This document shows, piece after piece, positions 12,009 through 26,900 of a stretch of 64,000 nucleotides of DNA (positions are counted from its first letter, which is position 1; each line of letters begins with the position of its first letter). Source of the stretch: Sphaerolaimus hirsutus (taxonomy: Eukaryota > Nematoda > Chromadorea > Monhysterida > Sphaerolaimidae); contig OZ038450.1 in NCBI GenBank assembly GCA_964036195.1, positions 8,248,701 to 8,312,700 of the forward strand, read 5' to 3'. The notes beneath the pieces are model-generated. The model did no database searches, was not told where the DNA came from, and worked only from the letters and a program-made list of their open reading frames with translations. The translations under genes were made by a program, and so were the position numbers.

Positions 12009-14779
12009 ATGAACCCCTGCCTGTAGGTCGCTTCTCTATATTATTGGTTCACACCGGAAGTTGTACAATTTTTGACTAAAGTAATCATTACCAACTATCG
12101 CACTTGGCAACCTCCTCACCTCGAATGACACTGCCATCAAAAACTCGGATAAGAAATCTATGATGTTTCAAACAATCTTCATTTCGTCTCAAAGCAAACA
12201 ATTTACCACTCATCGTCCATGTTCCCTGTATCAGTTGCATGTAATTAATGCATGCATACAAGGACCGTGTATTCCAAATCTCAAATTGTGACAGATGCAT
12301 CAAGCATACATTCGGCGGCACGTCCCCTGGAAGCCATAATGGGGCGCGCACAAGCCACACACGTAATGAATACATGAATACCAAACCCAACACGTGCGCC
12401 GCGCCGCTGCGCGGCACTGCACCGCACCGGGGCCGCGTAACGTTGTAGAAATGCGTGAGACACGCGCATAGCGCGCATGCGACCGAACTGACCACAATGT
12501 ATACAAGCTAACGTTGGCTTGGGCGCGAGCTAATAGCCGCAAGCTTGGCGCTTACATAATGCGAGTGGACAGCGCGGCCGCCCACAGCTCCATGCATGTA
12601 ACCAGCGCGAGTCACTTTGCCGCTCCGTGCGTTAGTGTGTCCGGCACCAGCCTCGAATAATAACATCGTGTACGTGTTCCTAAGGTTGACAATGCGAGCG
12701 CATGGACGAGCGTTCCATTTGGATATTCCTGGTGTTCAGTTCATGTATTCGACCCCATTCAGTCAGTCGCGCACACAATGCGCACACTATTGCCGCAACT
12801 GTTGCCGCCGCAGCGGAAAGGACGGCCGCGGCACATGCGGAAACCGGCCGCCGCGCTGCACGCTGCCGCTCGTAATTCTCTTTTGCACTCCGCCCCGTGT
12901 TGACTGATGCGACGGCGGCGGGGCGCATCGATTGCGGTCCAGAGTCTGAATAGGTGAGAGGCGTGAACCTGCCGTTCTGCGTGGCTTCTTTTTTACGACC
13001 CCCCCCCCCCTGCCAGTAGGTTTAGATTGACAGTGTATGGAGTTTCACTTCATAAAGTTTTATTATCGGCGACACGTGACAAAATGTTGTTTTCTATTTT
13101 TCCATTAGTCATAGGGAATATTTAGCGGCCACTTCATGACGTGATTCACATTCCAATTTCAGTATAGGATCACATTACGGCGCGTGTTCCGACTGCAGCA
13201 AAGCATTCATGCAATGCATGCAAAACGGGGGGGGGAGGAAACTGCCGCTTCACTTGACTTCACATCAACTTCCGCCCTACAGTAGCAACAGGGAATTGCC
13301 GCGCATGATAAAGCGCCGATGCGAATGCACTGAGATTAGCGATCGAAGTGCGCTGGCACGAAATGCGTAAACTAGGCATGCTACATGCACGATAGCCAAC
13401 AAGGAGCGCTAGGTTGCAGTCGGCTGGCAACTGATTACTTATTGCAGTGACTGCGCAGAGCACTACATCATCGCTTATGTAGCAAACATGGGTGAAGCTA
13501 ACATCGTAAATACTAAATAGACATGTTGTATTTGTGTTTACAATGTATAATATGGTTGGTGAGTTTAGTGAGCCTGTAAGTTCTATAGGTTGCACACACA
13601 ATTATTGGGTGAAATATATAGGATTTTTCCAGAGGTATATGATTATATTTTTGTCTGGGGTAGAAAATATAATTGACCATCTCTGAAAATCACTTGTGTT
13701 AGTATCCGTAAACTTCCTGCTGAAAATCACTTGCTATTTTTTGGAAAATATCTCTAAATGTATGGTAGATAGATTTCTTGAACAGTGGTTGGATTAAAAG
13801 TTTAAATCAGTCTCAAATGTATTTCAGTTTACAGGATTGAATTATTTTTAATCTCTGTCAACTGTCTTTCACAAACACATAATTCCAGTAAACTCAAAGC
13901 CATTGAAAGTTGATTGATGAGTTTACTAAATTTTTATTTTATTGACAGTAAACCAGTGTGCGCAGCGCCAATGTGGTGAACCAAATCATGATTTATTCTG
14001 CAGTACTGATCACATGTGACAGCAATCTATTGTGAGGAAAAATGTAAATTATTTAAATGGATTATTCAGATGACACATGGCAGTCTTAAGTGCAAATGTG
14101 CTGTCAGTATAAAATATGTTGTTGTTATTGTTTGAAATTGCAAATGAAAAGCCTGAAACAACATCAAAATGCTAATAATTTTATCTACTGTGAATAGTTC
14201 AAAGGCATTGCAATATGAATTAAGATTATAATTTCAATTAAGAGATCTTTTATTTACAACCATGAGAAATTTCTCAGAGATTGAATAATATTTTCAAAAA
14301 AGGTTTCAATGGATTTAATTATATTTTTTTGTTGACATATTTTCTCATATTATTTCTCACTTTAAGTGTTCAAAATCAGCCATTCTTCAATGCTTATGCA
14401 TACACACCACCTGCTCGAACTGTGCGCGTGACAGCCACCGCAAAAGGCCATACTTTCCACAGATAACCCCACCCCAGTAGGAGAAATGCCGCGAAAACAA
14501 CCTGAGACTTCAACCAGTGTCTCTGTGATGGAATGTCCCAGAGCAGCACTTCTTTATGGGTTGAAACGAGCCCATTTACGCGCTGCGCCCAAGCAAAATT
14601 GATGACAAGACTCTTTCAACGCATGCAAACCGCCGCCGCGGCAGATAGATAGTCCAATGATCTTCCCACAGGGCAATTTCCCTTTTTCTTCCCAACCCTG
14701 CGTGAAAAACCGGATATTTTACAGAGTAAATTGCCTACGTCGATGAGGTAATTTTGTGCGGCAAACGAGCAGCGAACGT
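12009..14779. other. Gene-free stretch upstream of the CLIP-like gene
   Basis: 12080-12960 is CpG- and GC-rich with several short overlapping open frames on both strands. None has splice sites, repeated domains or a family I know. 13020-14270 is AT-rich single-copy sequence. 14270-14400 resembles the AAAATCTCAGA repeat family. It could contain regulatory DNA, which I cannot show. Confidence 0.4.
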
Positions 14780-14926
14780 GATACGGCACTCATTTGGTCG
14801 TTGGACAGCCGCAGACGATAGCAGCCTATTTACTCACTTTATTGCCTATTTACTTGCATCGCATTTATCATCATTTAATCCTCGATCCCGCAGTTTGCAG
14901 AGTATCGTTCGAGCCGTTCCAGCATG
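14780..14926 (+). promoter_or_regulatory. Possible first exon and start codon of the CLIP-like gene
   Basis: CAGCATG at 14921-14926 is followed at once by a consensus donor, GTAAGT. Splicing from here to the acceptor at 17028 is phase 0 and gives a Met joined to the [11 protein letters not shown] reading frame, which has no ATG of its own before its upstream stop at 16960. This makes a start-codon-only coding exon with a 2.1-kb first intron. Evidence is limited to splice signal and phase, so another upstream exon is possible. Confidence 0.4.
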
Positions 14927-17900
14927 GTAAGTGGTTCATTATTTTTCATGGCATTACCTTTTGAAACTATCTATGGTGTATCTATTTATGTAAAATAGGT
15001 GCTTTACATGCTTTGCATCTAGTGAACACACTGCGGATGGATTGAAATCAATATAACACACAGAAATTCCTCGCAATGTGACATTTGCTCTAGCACCGAG
15101 CAAAGGTGTGTAAATACACGGCCGCTATTGGCCGGACCGCTTACATGACCACTTCAATCTGCTGAAAACATCAAGTTTAGGCTTTTAGCATCATTGTGCC
15201 TACACACACTAGTTTTCACCGTGACTTCGTGTGAAAACTGAAATTTTTTCAAATGCAAATAAATGAACACGGTTGAATGATTTGATTTTATTTAAATTAG
15301 AATTTAAATTAATGAAACTTAAAATTTGAAAATTTCAAAACTCAAACACATAAAGCATACAAAAAGAGTAGGCTGTATGTCGCCATGTCGCCATTTCAGT
15401 TTTCACATCGGTCACGGTGAAAACTAGTGTGTGTAGGGCCATTTAAGCAACAGCGCGCAATATTAAATAGAAAATTGCATGTTTTGGCGTGAAAAAATCC
15501 CATCAGACAGCCATCAGAATAACATCACCACGGCCATGTCAATTTTTAATTGGACTACCGCCGACGAGCATAACAGCGTCACATTCAGCTTGTACTTGTA
15601 TGGCGGCTGATAAAAAGCACTGAGCACCGGCCAGTCTCAGCTGCCGTCAATTGATCCCCGAGTCGGACTAAGCAGCCCCCCGCTGGTGCATTCACGCAGA
15701 GCGTTGCAAAAATCTGGGGATATTTATTTTTTTTATAAAAGAAAAAGAAAATATATAAAAAACCTTATATTTTTTAAAATTTGTCCTGTTTTTTTCCGGA
15801 GCGATTGAAATAATATGTATTTTATTAAAAAAATCTCTCATCATTTTTTTATATTTATTTATATTTTCTCTGCGTTTTTTTCAGAGAGGTTTAATTACAT
15901 TTTATTTTTTGTAAAATTTTCTGAGATATTAAAATATATTTTCTGAAAAACACCATTTTTTGGAACGCTATTCACGCAGCGCGGCCGGCACATACATTCA
16001 TTACGTTCGGTGTTATATAGGCGCCGCGCACTCGTAAGTTATGCATTGGAGAACAGGGCAGAGGGAACACGGCACACATCTACTTAAGAGAGCGTGCCGC
16101 TTCACGACGACAAAGCTTATTTTGTCATTCAGTAGGTATCTATAAAGGCAGCCGTAGAGGATTTATTTGCACACATGAAATTATCTTTAGGTACACGGCG
16201 TAAATACCTTGGTGTATGCATCGACTGTATTTCCTCGAATTACCCCCAGGGGATTATTTTATCAGGGTGAGAATTTTGAGGGGGGTTAAACGAGGCGGGG
16301 TTATTATTTCGCCAAAAAATTTTCAGACTCCCAGTACCAATTTATTGTTTGTAACGTACGCAGACGGAGAAAAATGCAACAATAAGCACCATGTATAAGA
16401 GTCTATAGACTTGTATACCTAAGCATGCAATTGGTATAAAGCATGTTCTAACGTAACAAAGTCATTGTATTTAACGTGTATTCTACGTTGCCCGGATCAC
16501 AAACCGCAGCTTTTGTCATTTACGTTCTCTTTACACTCAATTTGGGGGGGGGGTATTTCGAAAGGAGGGGGGTATTTCGAGGAAATACGGTATTTGTGTA
16601 TCTTTACTTGAGCGCTTCCATCAGCTCCACAGAACACTGAAGGCGCACATGCTACCACATACCTAGACAGTTTGATGAAAACATGCGCCCAGAAAGCAAA
16701 TAAACTGACAGCGAGCTGCGCAGCTGTTTTTTATGCCGTACAGTTTTATGGGCCGCACATTGCATTCGATGGATAATGTTAGCACCGTGAATCTGTCCAG
16801 CCGCCTGCTCAGTCGCTCAAATTGAACGAAACGAATACCCTTCCGATTTTCAAATACAGTAAAATTGATTCAGCTAAATTTCACGCTGAAGCATCAACGC
16901 AGCGCGGCCAAACTTTAGGAACATCATACCCAGGTAGGTTAAGCTACCCTTGACACCAATAAAAAATTACAAAATTGGCACCCTTCCAAAGTCCACACGC
17001 ACCCCCAAAGACACTGACCCGACCGCAGCGGGCGCTCACTTCCGTCGCCGAGGAAAGCGGCCAAACGCAGCAGGAGCCGCAGCGGCGACTGTACTTGCCG
17101 CCGGCCGACTCGCTGTCGCGCAGCTGGAGCACGCACGCGGTTGAGCCGCCGCACACGCTGCCCGGCTTGTCGCCCACCGGCCTCCGGTCGTCCGACGAAA
17201 GTAGAGAGTATAGACAGTCGACGGCGACTTTTTCGCTCACCGCTAGAAGGCGCAGCGATCTGAGAATTGTGAACAATAGTGAGTGGGCGAGGGAGACTTT
17301 TGAATTGGCGAAAAAGAGTTGAAAAAGCTGTCTCTCTTGGCCGCGCACTTTGTCCAGTGGAAGTAGCATAATAGTGTCCTTGCTATTCAGAGATTCTAAG
17401 ATTAAGTTTTTTGCAACAACCACGTACATTTACAGCTGCACCGCGCGATACTTTATTGACTACAAGTATGTACGCAACATATGGCCGACCTTATCAGCAA
17501 CCGGCGTCCACGATGGTCACGAGCTCACGGTAAGCCAGTATCATTGCAAATTGCACAATCAATTATGGCAATCGTCCAATTTTTCAAACACAACTCAAGT
17601 AAAAAAGAAAACTATTTCGAAATAAAGGATAAAAAAGTGAAACGCGCCCGCTCAGCTCCGCGCGCCAGGCGTTGTCCGCTCACAACGGGAACAACGTGCG
17701 CGCCAGGTCTGCCGCCTCGTCAACTACTCGCCAGCGTGTGTCGGCATCGCCGAGCGAGCGGCAAGTGTCCGCCGCGAACATCGGCGACACGGTCGTCGTG
17801 GGCGGGGAAAAAGTGGGCGTGCTGCGCTACGTCGGCCCCGTGTTCGGCAAGGGCGGCGTCTTCTGCGGCATCGAGCTGAATGAGCCCACAGGGCTGCATG

Positions 17901-20900
17901 ATGGCACTTTTGAGGGTTCGTTTGACACGCGTGATGACTATTTTTCAGAATCCATTTTGCAAAGTTTTCAGTTTTAACGTTGATTCGTTCATTATTTTAA
18001 CGACTGGCAATGCTCCCGATTAATTTCCATGCCCCCCCCCCCCTCTCAGGCATGAAATATTTCACCGCTGCGCCGTGCCACGGTGTGTTCGCTCCAGCGG
18101 ACAAAGTTCGTTTGGCGCCCGTACAACGTGATCAGACCTACGACCGGTCGCTCAACAACGGCGGCCAGATTTACGGAGGCCTAGTTAGTCATAACGCGGA
18201 AATTAGTCCGTCATAACATTTTGACAGTTTTGTGCGCGAGGCGATAGGACGCCGGCACTGCGCGCATTTTCTAAAATGTTCCCATCGCGTGATAAAAACC
18301 GCGCCGCACTGTTTCGGAGCAAAGTCGATGTTTGTATTTCGTCTTTGTCATGTTATGTCGTGTTATTTTATATTCATTTTATCTCGTAGTTAAGTTTTTC
18401 AACATTGCAATTAACTTCAAAACGTGAAGTTTCTGGAAGAGTTTCTGCGTGAAGTTTCTGACTCCCCATGTTACCCAACCACAAACATATAGCCGCTTTG
18501 AAAAGCTCTCTCCAAGCATTAGATCTATTCAACTCGCGGCCTCCTTGCCGATGGCCGCGCGTATCGTAACAGACAGCGTGCAGCCTTTCCTTCGCATGCG
18601 ACGCGCGGCGCGGCCGCGCCAGCAAACCGACTGCACTCAATCTTCGTGACCAAAGTTGTACTTCATGTATTCATGCACTTATCATGCGTAATGGGCATGG
18701 AACGGCGACCGAGTGTAGCTGATTGCAGTGCATGCGCCGCTGCCCTTTCCAATTGCTGGGTACTAAATAACCTACTTTCGAATGGAGAGCTTATGAACTC
18801 GGATTAGTTCATGGATTAAATGCGCTTTGGAAAGTATTCTTGTTTTCTAGATTGAGAAGCTAACATCGGTAGCTGCTGCCGCGTTTTTGCAATCGCAATT
18901 TTTCGGTGGAGGTGGTCTGACCAGGCACATTCTGTTTACTGTTTTTACATGTTTCATGCTTATTCAAGTTATGATTCGTGCTTTGCTACTAGGATGCGAA
19001 CTGGGGATGGCCAGCGCTTTTTTCAACTGCTTTAAAAAAGCTCAAAGGTTCCACCACTTTTTTAATGTGGGCAAAAAGGTCCCACAGAATGTTCACCGGG
19101 CTGCAGTGCTGTGAAATGCAGTGTGTTTTGAGTGTGAAATGGGCAAAAAAATTCAATATCTGGATATTTTAAAATTGCTTTTTTATACCGCCGTTGAAAA
19201 AAGGGCGTTTTCCATCCCTAATGCGAACCACAGCTTTTTGATGCTCACTTAGCCATTGTTCTATAGAACAGCAATCGGGAAAAACATTTTCTACAAAAGC
19301 ATGATGCTTCCTTTGTGCCCGCAGACCGGCAGCAGCGGCACATACAGCGTCCGCAGCGGCACGTTCACCAAATCTGGCCGTTCCCGTTCAAACGACAGGA
19401 CCGTCGCGGCCAACATGAGCACCGACTCCCCCATGCGCGCACCCAGAGTCCGCCGGTGCGAACTTTTCCTCTCTGTGCTCGGGTTCAAACGGGATTCCGA
19501 TATCGATCCCGATTCCTGTGAATCCAATCCCGATCAGTGGAAACGAGAAAAAGTTCAAACAATGACTTTTCGCACTGAGAAATGGTCAGCGTCCAATCTA
19601 TGCCACTTTTATGGCATCCAAGTGTATTTTTACATCAATTATGTGGCACATCAGAAAAAAAGCTTTGATCGTAACAATGCCCAAAATCCCGATCCCGAAC
19701 CTTCAATCCAGATCCCAAAACTAACAAAAATTTCCAGATCTCGAAAAGTCAACCCCCTTTGAACCTTACTCCATGCTTTCAAATGCGAGTCCTGAATCCC
19801 TTCGAAAATCACCATAGCGACACGTACACGCGCGACATGCACGGCGGGTCGGGCAGCACCATCGATGACCTCTACGGCGAGTCGGCCGCGGCGGCTGCTG
19901 CCGTTACTGCGGCCGAAACTCCTGTCTTTGGCTCGTCTGCGCCGACGCGCTCGTTCAATCTGATGGCCATGACTGATTTGGACGAGTCCATGGAGCTGCT
20001 CGATGATATCGGCCCGCCGCCGCAGTGCCAACTGGACACGTCAATCGCCGGATCGGTGTCCAGTGGTCGGTGCATTCAGTTCACTCAAATCTGGTACCAA
20101 TCCCACAGACCCTGTAAAGTGTAAAGTAAGTGTGAAATGTCGTGTAAAATGGTTTGCAATTGTCATGCAAAGTTCAGTAAAAAAATCTTCTTTTTTATTG
20201 GCATTTTACAGGACTTTTCACTCTTTACAGGACCTGACACTGCCCCCCTGAACGTAGTTTTGATTTTGACCGCCCTTTGTGACGCCCCTCAAAATCTGTG
20301 CAGGTTCCCGCCGCTGCTCCTCTGTAGCCGCCGTGGTTGACGACTCGTCGTGCGCGAGCGACCGGGCGCCCGCAGTCGAGCCGGCCCCTTCACTGGACGA
20401 CCACTTGACGCAGCTGGCCGCCAAGGGCGACATGTGCATGAACGGCTCGCCCACCTACGACAAATTGGCGGATATTGTGAAGACTGAGGCAAAGGTCCCT
20501 GCGCACGATGTGGGCGAGATGACCGACTCGCAGTGCACCCAGGTGCCAGTCCCAGACCCTGTGAAAGACCCTGTAAAGTGTTTTAAAAAACCTGTGAAAT
20601 GCCATGTGTCATGTAAAAATATGTATATGACCCTGCGTCTTTACATGGTTTTATATTTACATGACGCATGACATTTCACAGTGACTTTTACACTTTACAG
20701 GTTTTTTACAGGGTCTGGGACTGCCCCCAGGTGGAAGTGGAGGTTGATGTGAGAGAGAAGGTGGAGGTTGATGTGAGAGAGAAGGTGGAGGTTGATGTGA
20801 GAGAAAAGGTGGAGAAGTCACCGCCCATAGGTCGGTTTTGTTGCGTATTTTGTGGGTTCTTCGTTGTGTTCGAACGGGATCAGTATACCGTATTTCCTCG

Positions 20901-23900
20901 AAATATCCCCCGGGGGGTGATTGTTTCAGAGTGAGAATTTTGAGGGGGGTTAAACGAGGGGGGTATTCAGACGTAGAAAAATGCAACAGTAACCACTATA
21001 TATAAGAGTCTATTGACTTATATAGGTGTGTAACACTGTTCTAACGTAACAATTGTTTTGTCATGTACGTTCTCTGTACACTCAATTTGGGGGGGGGGTA
21101 TTTCGAGGGGGTGGGTAATTATTTCATACTGTTCATTTTGAGGGGGGTATTTCGAGGAAATACGGTAGGTTCTTTGAGTTTTCGGGTTGGGGTCTCTCGA
21201 TCGGGATCAGTATTTTTATGTTCGGATCGGGATTCGTTTCCGGGATCGGGATTTTGGACGACGTTTTTCTATTAAAGGTTTTTCTCTAATTTGCTACAAA
21301 AAGGTCTAAAACACGCTTTGGTGCCAGAAAAGTGACATAAAATGCACAATAGAGGTTTCCGTTCACATTTCATACAGCAAAAAGGCATTTGGCCAATTGG
21401 GAAAAAAATCCAAGATCGGGATTAGGGAAATATTTCAGGGATTGGGATTGAGGTTTCGCGATCGGGATCCGGTTGAACCTTAGCGCGACGCATAGATTGG
21501 CAGTGATTTTGACGTGACAGCTTTTTACACATCCATTGTACTCTGTATATTGAAAGTAGCTGCATTGATCAAAATTTTGATTGTTTGTTTGTTGTTGTTT
21601 TTTGCACATTCGAAAAACTTAACGCAGAAGGTGCGCGGCGACAGTCCAGCGCAGAAACCGTTGCTCCACAGCAGCAGACAACAACGAGTCCTGCGAAAAG
21701 TTACCAGGTTCGTGTATTTGCATAGTTTTTCGTCTATAATCACATTTAGGTCATCGACGCGTGCCATGTAATCTGTGGCTTATTAATAGCGGCGCGCCAG
21801 CTACTTACCTTAGTTTTGCCTATGTTTCTTCTGAAAATTTTGCAAGGACCCAGCTTTTGTTTACTCTTTGCGGCCATTGGCGCCAACCGTTTTGACCACA
21901 AAATCGGCCGCTGCGACGTAACTTCAGACAAACAAACTAAATTTTTGTTTGTTCAGTAGCGGCGTCGGTTTCCGTCTCAAGAGCGGCGCCATTTTAACTG
22001 ACAGGATTCGTTTTAGTTTTTTTTTCTTTTGATATTTACCTGCCCACCACACGGCTTGCCGCTTAGCCATAGTAAGATAGAAACAGGCCCCAAGACTCTC
22101 AGCACGCAGCACTTTCTATCCGAGTAAATCTAGTATACTCGGCGGTCATAACAGTTTGCATGGATACCTACCTAGGGTTGGAAAAAAAACGTTTTTTTTA
22201 ACTCGATGTTTTTTTTTAAAAAAAAAACGTTTTTTTTAAATAAAAAACGTGTTTTTTTAAAAGCTCCCAGATATAACCTTGTGTCAACATATATAGGTAT
22301 ATCAGACAGTGGCAATACTCTGTGATGTTATATATGACCATATAATGTCTGTGGAGCCATGGGATAGCATTATAAGTGGTGATTTGTGTCAAAAATATCC
22401 ATTTTTTGTCAACATATCATTCGTATATCGCCTTATAGTCGAATGTTGGTGACTTCAGGTAAAGTTTGGCATGGAATAGTGATCAAACAAGGTTATAAAA
22501 CGAGGTTGTTACTTTGGGAGTGAAGTTACACACTGTGGAGGTACATGGAAGCACATTACCTCAATATTATATACTACAGCAACATATGACGGCTTATTAA
22601 CCCATGGTAGCATATATAAATGGATACTTTGATACAAAAAAACGCCACAAAACCAATGAAAACAACCACCAATGTCAATTTGTGTGTGAAATTGCGCGCT
22701 TGCGCGCAAAAATTTTGCAAAATACCTAGTGCTTAGTACTAAAAATTTCGGTCGATGTTTTTTTTTAAAAAAAAACATTTCGGACGTCATGTTTTTAAAA
22801 AAAACAACGTTTTTTTTAAATAAAAAACGTTTAAAAAAACATCGGCCAACCCTATACCTACCATAACTTAACTGAATAATGAACCAAAAATTATACAGTT
22901 TTTTATCAAAATATTTCATTTTTACCATGGAATAATAAATTACGAAATTTATCGCAAGATTTTATTCATCAAATTATGGTAGGTTTCTGAGCAAACTATG
23001 CGCTCCACTAGGTATACCATCCTCACCGGACTCTCGTGCAGCCGGAGCTGAACTGCACCTACCCGGTGCCGTGCATCAGCGACAGCGACGAGGAAGGCGG
23101 CAGTCTGGTCGGCAGGGCGGCCGCGCTCGTCGCCGACGTGGTCAGCGGCCAGTCGCAGTCGGACACGGCCTCGCAGCTGTCCGGCTCCAGTTCGCCGCCT
23201 AGTAGCGAAACGGAGACTGATTCGCTGCTGCCGCGACAGCGACAGGAAGTTGGCGCGGCCGCCGGCTTTCGTCGTAGCAAGGTGCACATGAAATATACCA
23301 CGCAGGCCGGTTTTAGTCCACCCGCTTCTGTAGGCGTTACGTTATTTTACTTAGTTTTTCTTCCTTTCTGCGAGATCATTTTTGGACCCTTTTGGATTTG
23401 TCATAAATATTGGTGTGCGAATATCTGGTTGACCATTGCAGAAGGCACCGGGCAGCGATGCGACCAGCTGCAGTTCGGTTCGAGGCCGGAGCCACGAGGC
23501 AGCTATGCGCGCTCCCCAGCCCAATTTGCAGGGCGTCAAATCGAAGCTGTTTGACCAGGTCGGTTTGGGATACCATGTTTTGAAGTTTTTTAATTCGTGC
23601 ACTGATTGAGCCAGTGAATTGTGAAGTCAAGTATCATACTAATTTGTCAATTGTCATTCAAAGTGTCGACATTTCAGGTAAAAAATCTTGTTTTACTTTA
23701 ATTGACGTTTGTCATGACATTTGACTTTACACTTTACGACTTTGGGACTACCCCCGGCCAAGGACGTAGCCAGGGGGGGGGCGGGGGGGCGGCCGCCCCC
23801 CCCCCCCCTTCCCGGGCCGAACCAAAAAATGTGCCAGAAATGGCACTTCCAGAAGACGATTTTGTCGACAGTTGAAAAAATTTTGCGCGCGAGCGCGCAT

Positions 23901-26900
23901 TTTCCCATCACGCAACGTATATTTTCGGCTGACGAGTCTCCGCAGTCCCAAAGCCGATGAAAATGGACTCAATTCTTGTCCATGTCGCTGTTTATCCTGT
24001 AAATTACAGCTGTTTTGGCGCCAGTTGAGCCATGGCATGGCGCCAACGAATGGCGCCAGCGCCATGGCGTGGCGCCTACGCATGGTGCCAGCGCCATGGC
24101 GCCATTCCCTTACTACAGGGGTAACATTTTAGGGGGGGGGGGGCGCCGCCCCCCCCGTTCGCCGAGCTCTGTATACAATCCGCCCCCCCCCGCTCAAAAA
24201 TCCTGGCTACGTCCCTGCCCCCGGCAGCTGTACAAAATTTGTAGGGGTATTTTTCACAGGTTTGGTGAAAGCAGATTCTTATTAAAAAAATTTTACTTGA
24301 TTAATTTTTTAGGAAAATTCCGTTTTATTGTATTCTTATATTTTCAATTTCATAATTAGTTTTTTTCTGAGATTTTGCCAAATCTGTTCAGGGGATAGTA
24401 GCCAAGGAAAATTGCCTCGGGACAGATAGATAGCTTGAGCGTTTGTTGTTGTTTGTTTGTTTGTTTGTTTTTGGGGGGGGGTACCTCCCCCCTGCAGAAC
24501 CCCTGAACCGTGGTAAATACTTCCTACAACCTCCCTAATTCCCCAAACATTGCAGACAACGTCGTCCGCCGCACTTCGTTCGCCCGCAGTGACAGCCGCA
24601 GCGCGGCCGCCCAAACCCAAAAGCAAGCACGAGGAGATCATGGAAAAACTGCAGGCCAGTATTCAGGCGGAAAAGTCCAAGCCTAAGAAACCGGTCCAGA
24701 GCAAGGTGGCCGAGCAGATGCGAAATGCCTCTATTGGTGGGTTTTGGGGTAACTTGAATGCGATTTTTAGTGCGTTTTGGATCTTGTTAACTGAAGAGCC
24801 TTCAAAGGGACAGTTAACAGCTGATGAATATTTGGGGGCTCGCATGGTTGTTGCGCGTGGATGGCTAACGAACAGCTGCTCTAGAAATTTGAAATATAAA
24901 CGAAGGTCGAAATCTCTCGATTTTTTGGGGTCGTATGATAACAAACAATGTCCCTCTGCGATATGTGGTTTTTCTATCTGGTGCGGAGGGGTGACCTATA
25001 TTTGCCTGGCTCTATTGTACACTATGTTTCAGCTTGTTTTGCATGTTGCTTGGGTTCAATCTTTTTGCACGTGGATTGCGAGCGCATATAAATTATACCT
25101 CCATCGTGCTTGTTTTTCAGTAACGCTGTTGTTGTCACTGCGCCCATTGGGGAGTGTGCTATCATCCCCCCGTGGACAGTGATAACCGTAAATTTGATCT
25201 GTTCGCTGTCAGGGCACGGGCGAAATTGGCTTTGGCGCTCATCATGGACAGGGCGCGAGCGTGTTGCCTCCTGATAATGCGCAGCTCGCACTGGCATACC
25301 AATTGAAAGGCAGCCGCAGCCACTATCTGCGGGCGCGAGTGTGTTGCGTCTGTCTCTCGGTGCGCGGCCGTAATGGCGGCGCCCTAGTTTAGCGGCATGC
25401 AAGCGTGTCAGCTCGATCCATACACGCGGCACAATGCGGCAACACATGTTTGTGTGCATGCGCTCGCTGTCGACGATGCTCATTTCCCACTGCGCTGCGG
25501 TACGCAGTGCGCCGCGTTGTTGCATGACTGCACCAGTTGACTCCTTTGGGATGGGGTGGAAGACATTGGCAGCGCGTGCGAGACGGCCGTTGTTTGCCGC
25601 CAGCGAAATGTTTTGAACATTTGGTAAACATTTCGCTGGCTACATTAGACCTAATTACTCACTCGTGTGGTTTTGATTTGACTTGCCATGTATTTGGGGA
25701 AGGAGGGGAAGTGAATGCAGCTGCATTTTTCGACATTCCTTTATCTTGCTGCATTTTCATGCAAAATTCGGAACATTGAAAATAATCAACATCACAGCAT
25801 GTGTGCTGACCTGCCTGACCTGTTTACTGCCAGAAACTGGTAATTTTATGCGAGCGTGAGTGAACGGTGTGAAACTGCTCTATAAATGATGACTGTGCCA
25901 TTTAAGTGTATCGATTTCGACTTGTGTAAAATATTCTAGTTTTTTTACAATTTTCACTCCACTGGAGTGGCGTTGTTCTTTTCACGCTGCGCGTGTGCAA
26001 CGATTTTGGTTTTGATGTAAAATTGTAAATGGAAACTGAATTGGTTGGATGACCGTTTCGTTTCATGCCGCTCGTTTACCTGGGTGTCGGAAGATTGCAA
26101 AAAGGTACGAGAATATAATACGCAAGTTCCTTATGTACAGTTGATTGACAAGTTACTCGCATACTTAACATCTTCATTTCACGCGTCACTGAGATGGTCT
26201 AAGAGACTAGTGATGTAAAAGCGCCATGGCGCTGGCGCATGGCGCTAGCGCCAAAGCAAAAAGCGCCATGGCGCTTTTGGCGCTTGGCGCTATTTTCCCG
26301 TGGCGCCATTGGCGCTTGGCGCCATGCCCATGAAAAGCGCCATGGCGCTTTTGGCGCTTGGCGCTATTTTTGACCGGCGCCAGGAACAAAATGCCTGGCG
26401 CCGGCGCTTGGCGCTAGCTCCACATCAAAAAGCGCTATGGCGCTTCTGGCGCTTGGCGCCATTTTGCTCTGGCGCCATTGGCGCTTGACGCTAAGGGTCG
26501 GAAAAGCGCCATGGCGCTTTTGGCGCTTGGAGCCAAAGTTCTGGCGCTTTTCACATCACTAGTCTAGACTTCCGTACGGACAGAGTTCTTGCATATACTG
26601 TACATATTTAAACACATTCGTATTTTATTTGCAAACGATCGCTGAACCGCCGCGCACTGTGCAATCACGGCAGTTTTTCAATTTATTTTTTTATTTGAGT
26701 TATTGCCAGGCCGTTGCGTTTTCTCCCCGACCGCAAGATCGGTATAGTATCTCGTTTGCGCTCTTAGTAGAATGTCTGTGTGCGTAAGAACAGGAAGCCA
26801 TGGTTATTGCACGGAGAGTGGTTTCTTGCGAGCGCGGTAAAATTGTTTACTTTTGCTTGCCCGTTCATGCTTGGCACGTTCCCAATTGTGAAATCTGCGT

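Noticed and set aside
12088..12928. Overlapping open frames in a GC-rich region, both strands
   Set aside because: GC-rich noncoding DNA has few stops. No motif, splice structure or codon preference picks one frame.
16944..17429. 161-residue minus-strand frame
   Set aside because: It is the shadow of the GC-rich CLIP-like exon 17029-17269, whose plus-strand frame fits splice sites and phase.
25212..25380. Extra exon ([14 protein letters not shown]) in the CLIP-like gene
   Set aside because: Its acceptor would need phase 0, but the preceding exon ends in phase 1, and no suitable donor follows.
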